From positions 15,569,409 to 15,633,408 of the forward strand of contig NW_025336598.1 in assembly GCF_004798865.1 (NCBI RefSeq): a stretch of 64,000 nt of DNA, written 5' to 3'. Origin of the DNA: Varanus komodoensis. Its lineage: Eukaryota; Chordata; Lepidosauria; Squamata; Varanidae. The notes beneath the pieces were generated by a model. It was not told the DNA's origin. It did no database searches and was given only the letters and a program-made list of their open reading frames with translations. Within the stretch, counting starts at the first letter, position 1. Each line of letters starts with the position of its first letter. The position numbers and the translations under genes were made by a program. Shown piece by piece: positions 60,515 through 64,000 of this stretch.

Positions 60515-61845
60515 GGTAGGGGGGAGGTTAGATAGGCTTCATGATAGTTTATATCCTGGTGTATCTTCTTCCCTCCCTGTCCACCAGACCACCCTCATTC
60601 CCCTCTCAGACTTTGCTTTGCTGACCATGCAGAACCACCATCAACTGTAAGAAGAAACTGGAAGGGGTGATGCTCAGAGGCCCAGCTCTGAGGTTATCAT
60701 GCTGATACAGATTTGGGAGTCTGAAATTTCCCATGGCCCCTTGGCTCTTTCTCCAGTACTTTCAGGAACCTGGGAACATCTCCCCTATTGCTTTCTGACA
60801 TGTATCAACTAAAGCTACTTTAACCAACCTGGTGATCTCCAGATATTTTGGCTAGAAATAGACTTCATTTCTGCGTCTATGTCTTGTGTATTTATTTCTA
60901 AGTCTATTCTGCTCTAGTTCCATGTTGTGACTGTAAAAAAGATAATATGTAATAATTATATTACATTATTGCTTTCAAAAATATGATGTTTTAAACTCCA
61001 AAGTTCTTAATTTTGTATGCATTTTAACCTAATACAGGTGACTGCCTATGCATTTTGTTAAATTTTTTTGAGCCAAGGACTGCGGTGCAAAATTCAGACT
61101 GGGAAAAACTGATTTCTGATCTGCAAATAGTTCAGGAAAGGTGAATCAGATTAGTTCATTTAAAAATAAAGACTGAACAAAGTAGTCAATAAATCCAGGT
61201 TTTGGACTACGGTGTCTATCATGCCTGGACACTGTCCATGCCTGCCAGGTTTAATGCATGTTTTAGTTCAAAACATTTGGAGGACACCACAAGAAGGGAA
61301 GTCTAAGAACGCAATGGGATAAGAGAGCTTACTTTTAGTTAACAGGGTATGAGTGTAAATAATATATCCCAGAAATTTTAAGGCCCATAGACCTTAGAAA
61401 CTGTGTAAATATACAGAAGAGGAAGAAAAAGACATCTGCAAGTTATAGGAACGGGAAATATGTGACTACCATCTGAATGGTGCTTATCTGCTGAAAAAGA
61501 GGATCTTATTTTAAGATTGTTACCACATTCTATTTTAGATAACATAATAGATTCAGTGGATGGAGTTTATAAATATCAAATAACTCGACTTGTTAGACCA
61601 TCAACTTTTGACCTATGTGACTTATCATCAGACTTTTCAAAACTTTGTTTTAGTAGCAAGGGAAATTACTTCCTTTACTAGAGACACAGGGAAAAATTTT
61701 TAGCATAGTTGAAGTATGGCATTGTGAAAATATGAGACCAAAAGTAATCTCTTAAACCTGAATGAACATTGATGCAAAGTTTTTCATAAAAAGGAACACT
61801 CACATGTAGTTAAAAACAGTCTTTCAGGTTTTTCAGTTTTTAGTG
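60515..61845. other. Unassigned noncoding DNA
   Basis: No gene or repeat was recognised. Confidence 0.5.
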
Positions 61846-61902
61846 CGAAAGAAGGAAAGAAGGAAAGAAAGAAGGAAAGAAAGAAAGAAGGAAAGAAAGA
61901 GA
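61846..61902. repeat. (GAAA)n/(GAAGG)n purine tract
   Basis: Alternating GAAA and GAAGG units. It is the complement in type of the TTTC array 1.3 kb upstream. Confidence 0.95.
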
Positions 61903-64000
61903 GGTTGTTGCTAATTAATTGTATGAACTAGTGGGGGCTTTTTTCAGATACTTCTCATCCTTCTCCCAATTTGCTTAATTGTTTTTGTCTGTTTTGCCAC
62001 AAATACAACAAAAAAAGTATATGGAGCACAAGACTGAAACCAAGAAAAGTGCTAGTTAAAAGCAGCAGATCTAGAATTATTTGGCCAGCTGTTCAACTTG
62101 GCCCTGTTGTTACAAAGACATTTACAGAAGAAGTGGTTTCCTTCTGTTTCAGTCAAATAAAAACGATCCACTTCGTCTTCCTTGCAACAAATCTGGTGGA
62201 GAATTACCCTTCAACAGCTAGTTATTCTAATATATTACGATGACACATTAGAAGCTTGTTCACATATGCAAGTTCACCATGAGATGTCAAAAGTGTTGGC
62301 AGGCATATGTGTCACCCCACAGATGGAATGTCCCCATTGTTCTTAACACAATGCAGCTCAAGTGTTCTTTTCATGTAGTCATGTGAGAACTGTCCTTCCA
62401 TGGAAGAATCCTAGATGTGAGTCAGTGCTCTGTGTGTATGATGTGGCTCTATCAGCAGGGCCAACTGCAAAGATCTTTCCCAAGTAAATTGGCAAACATC
62501 CTCCCAGAGAGAATTGCACAACAGTGGTTCATGCTTTGAACTTCCTGCCATCAAGTAATGGAGCCTGGGCTCAACATAACACACCCCCACCATCATCAGT
62601 GGATGCTCTCCCTACTCCATTTGAGCATAGCTGCAATCCTCACAATAGCTGAGATCTTGGAAGGAAGGAATTTTACCAATGAAATATTGTTCCCTCTTGT
62701 AAGGCCAAGTGTTTTGAAGTGGCACCATCTTGAATGGGCAATTAAGAGCCCTTATTTTTTTAGAAAAGACATGTCCCTGCTGGAGAAGAAACTGTTAGAA
62801 CTGGTTTGTTGATACTGATCCATATAGCTGCCTGCATTTATGGGCTTTTCTCAGGGGTTGGGCTCTGGGACCATGATGAGAAGCACCTGTACCCCACAAT
62901 TTCTGACTACCCCACTATGGTGGAGTCCATCCAAGGACATGCTTGGGTACCCAAGTATTCTGAAGCTGAATACTGAACTGGATTACTAGAGCTCTTAAGG
63001 GACGGACTTCCAAGCACAAATAGGGGGATGTTCACTGTTAGGAAGCAGCTATTGGCATGAAATAGCAGTGTGTGTGTGGAAATGACTGTTTGCATGTAAA
63101 TTAGTTCTTTGTATTGCCAAAAAGTAAAAATTACCTATAAAAATCAAGCATCAAGTAAACAGTGTATTTCAACATTTCCAAACAAAGTTTCTGGTGAAGA
63201 GGGAAACAAACAAAACGTTAACTATTTCAGCATAAAGGCTGTATCCTTCCCTTCATGGAATATTAAAACAAAATAATGGGATCTTCGTGCATTTAGACCC
63301 ATTTCGTGTTCAGGCCAGTATTTCAAGTGCCTTATTTATCCTTGAGTACAAGTGATTGCTACTCAGCTCCCACTGGCACAGGGAAGAGGAACTACTCAAC
63401 ACAGGCCAGGACATTAGTAGAAAGCGCACGCCCTTCTAACATGTAAATAGATTAAAAGTGCATATTTCATTTTCAAAAAGGCCTACTGTTTAAGAAGGAA
63501 AGTGGTGAGCAATTTATTTAGCCAGAGTACAGTAAATAGGCACAAATTAACTGAGAGGGACGCAGCACACTAGTTTGAATCCATCTTCTTTAATATAGGT
63601 GGTGAAATAATTTCATATATGGATTCAAAGGTTTCCACAGTGTTCCTACTTTATTATCCTGTTAGCTTGGCATTAGCTGGTAAAAGGCATGGAATACTTC
63701 CCTGTGCTGCTGAGTACAGAGATAAAGGAAAGGACAGCCTTTGTCACAGTATGCAGCCCAGAGGACTAATCAATCCATGCTTAAGAGAGTGGTGACAATT
63801 GGGCAGCATAGAAATAGAATTAACAATGACAACACCAACAACAAACAACAGACTGAAAAGGGTGTTCACCCTTGTTGAAACAGAGATACAGTTCTCACCC
63901 TCTACCTCTGAATACTCCAGAAGTAGAGTAATTGTACTTTGTGGTCCAGGTGGAAAAGTTGCCAAGCATGTAAGAGCAGCTAAACTTGGCTCTACTTGAT
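61903..64000. other. Unassigned noncoding DNA
   Basis: No gene or named repeat was recognised. Frames of up to 90 codons (61971-62243 plus) have no known domain. 63480-63720 is repeat-free and AT-rich. Confidence 0.5.

Noticed and set aside
1-64000. Endogenous retrovirus, LTR element, Polinton, CRISPR array or bacterial-type operon
   Set aside because: I saw no primer-binding site, paired long terminal repeats, capsid or integrase match, spaced direct-repeat array or gene cluster.

Overview
This window looks like nuclear DNA of a squamate reptile (lizard or snake): AT-rich, without prokaryotic gene packing, and marked by an interspersed-repeat set typical of squamates. That set comprises tRNA-derived Sauria-type SINEs, a 5S rRNA-derived SINE with the same tail, a Bov-B (RTE) LINE fragment, many L2-type LINE 3' ends, a CR1 3' end, a short truncated L1 and a small hAT-like element. 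I cannot name the species.

I found no host protein-coding exon, no rRNA or tRNA gene, no CRISPR and no operon. The open reading frames reach at most about 146 codons. None shows a recognisable host domain, and the recognisable coding matches are all decayed LINE reverse transcriptase or endonuclease pieces. The window is best read as a gene desert or the inside of a very large intron.

Layout. 1-14 kb: L2-type 3' ends at 1.1, 3.2, 7.1, 11.4 and 13.3 kb, Sauria SINEs at 1.7, 3.8 and 12.7 kb, and a MIR-like tail at 8.4 kb. 14-26 kb: a fold-back MITE (14.8 kb), a CR1 end (18.3 kb), a 37-bp minisatellite grown from a short palindromic repeat (19.5 kb), an unnamed repeat present twice (16.3 and 22.7 kb), a GC-richer block with a near-perfect hairpin (22.9 kb), a pyrimidine tract (24.1 kb) and a hAT-like element with terminal inverted repeats and an 8-bp target duplication (25.2 kb). 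26-38 kb: GATA/GACA microsatellite, L2 pieces at 28.4, 30.8, 34.7 and 37.1 kb, a 5S-headed SINE (35.1 kb), and a 593-bp L1 framed by an exact 16-bp target duplication (36.1 kb). 38-49 kb: mostly unique DNA, a 100-N assembly gap that hides the head of a SINE (42.8 kb), a Bov-B endonuclease-domain fragment (44.0 kb) and an L2 piece with coding remnants (47.6 kb). 49-64 kb: an inverted pair of well-kept L2 ends (51.1 and 52.7 kb), another LINE C-terminus (55.9 kb), a Sauria SINE (57.5 kb) and two long TTTC/GAAA tracts.

Nothing here forms a new multi-gene system. The best leads are insertion-history signals (exact target duplications), the unnamed two-copy repeat, and several repeat-free stretches rich in homeodomain-type ATTA motifs that look like conserved noncoding elements. 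Only a cross-species alignment can test those. All family names come from reading sequence by eye, without a database search.
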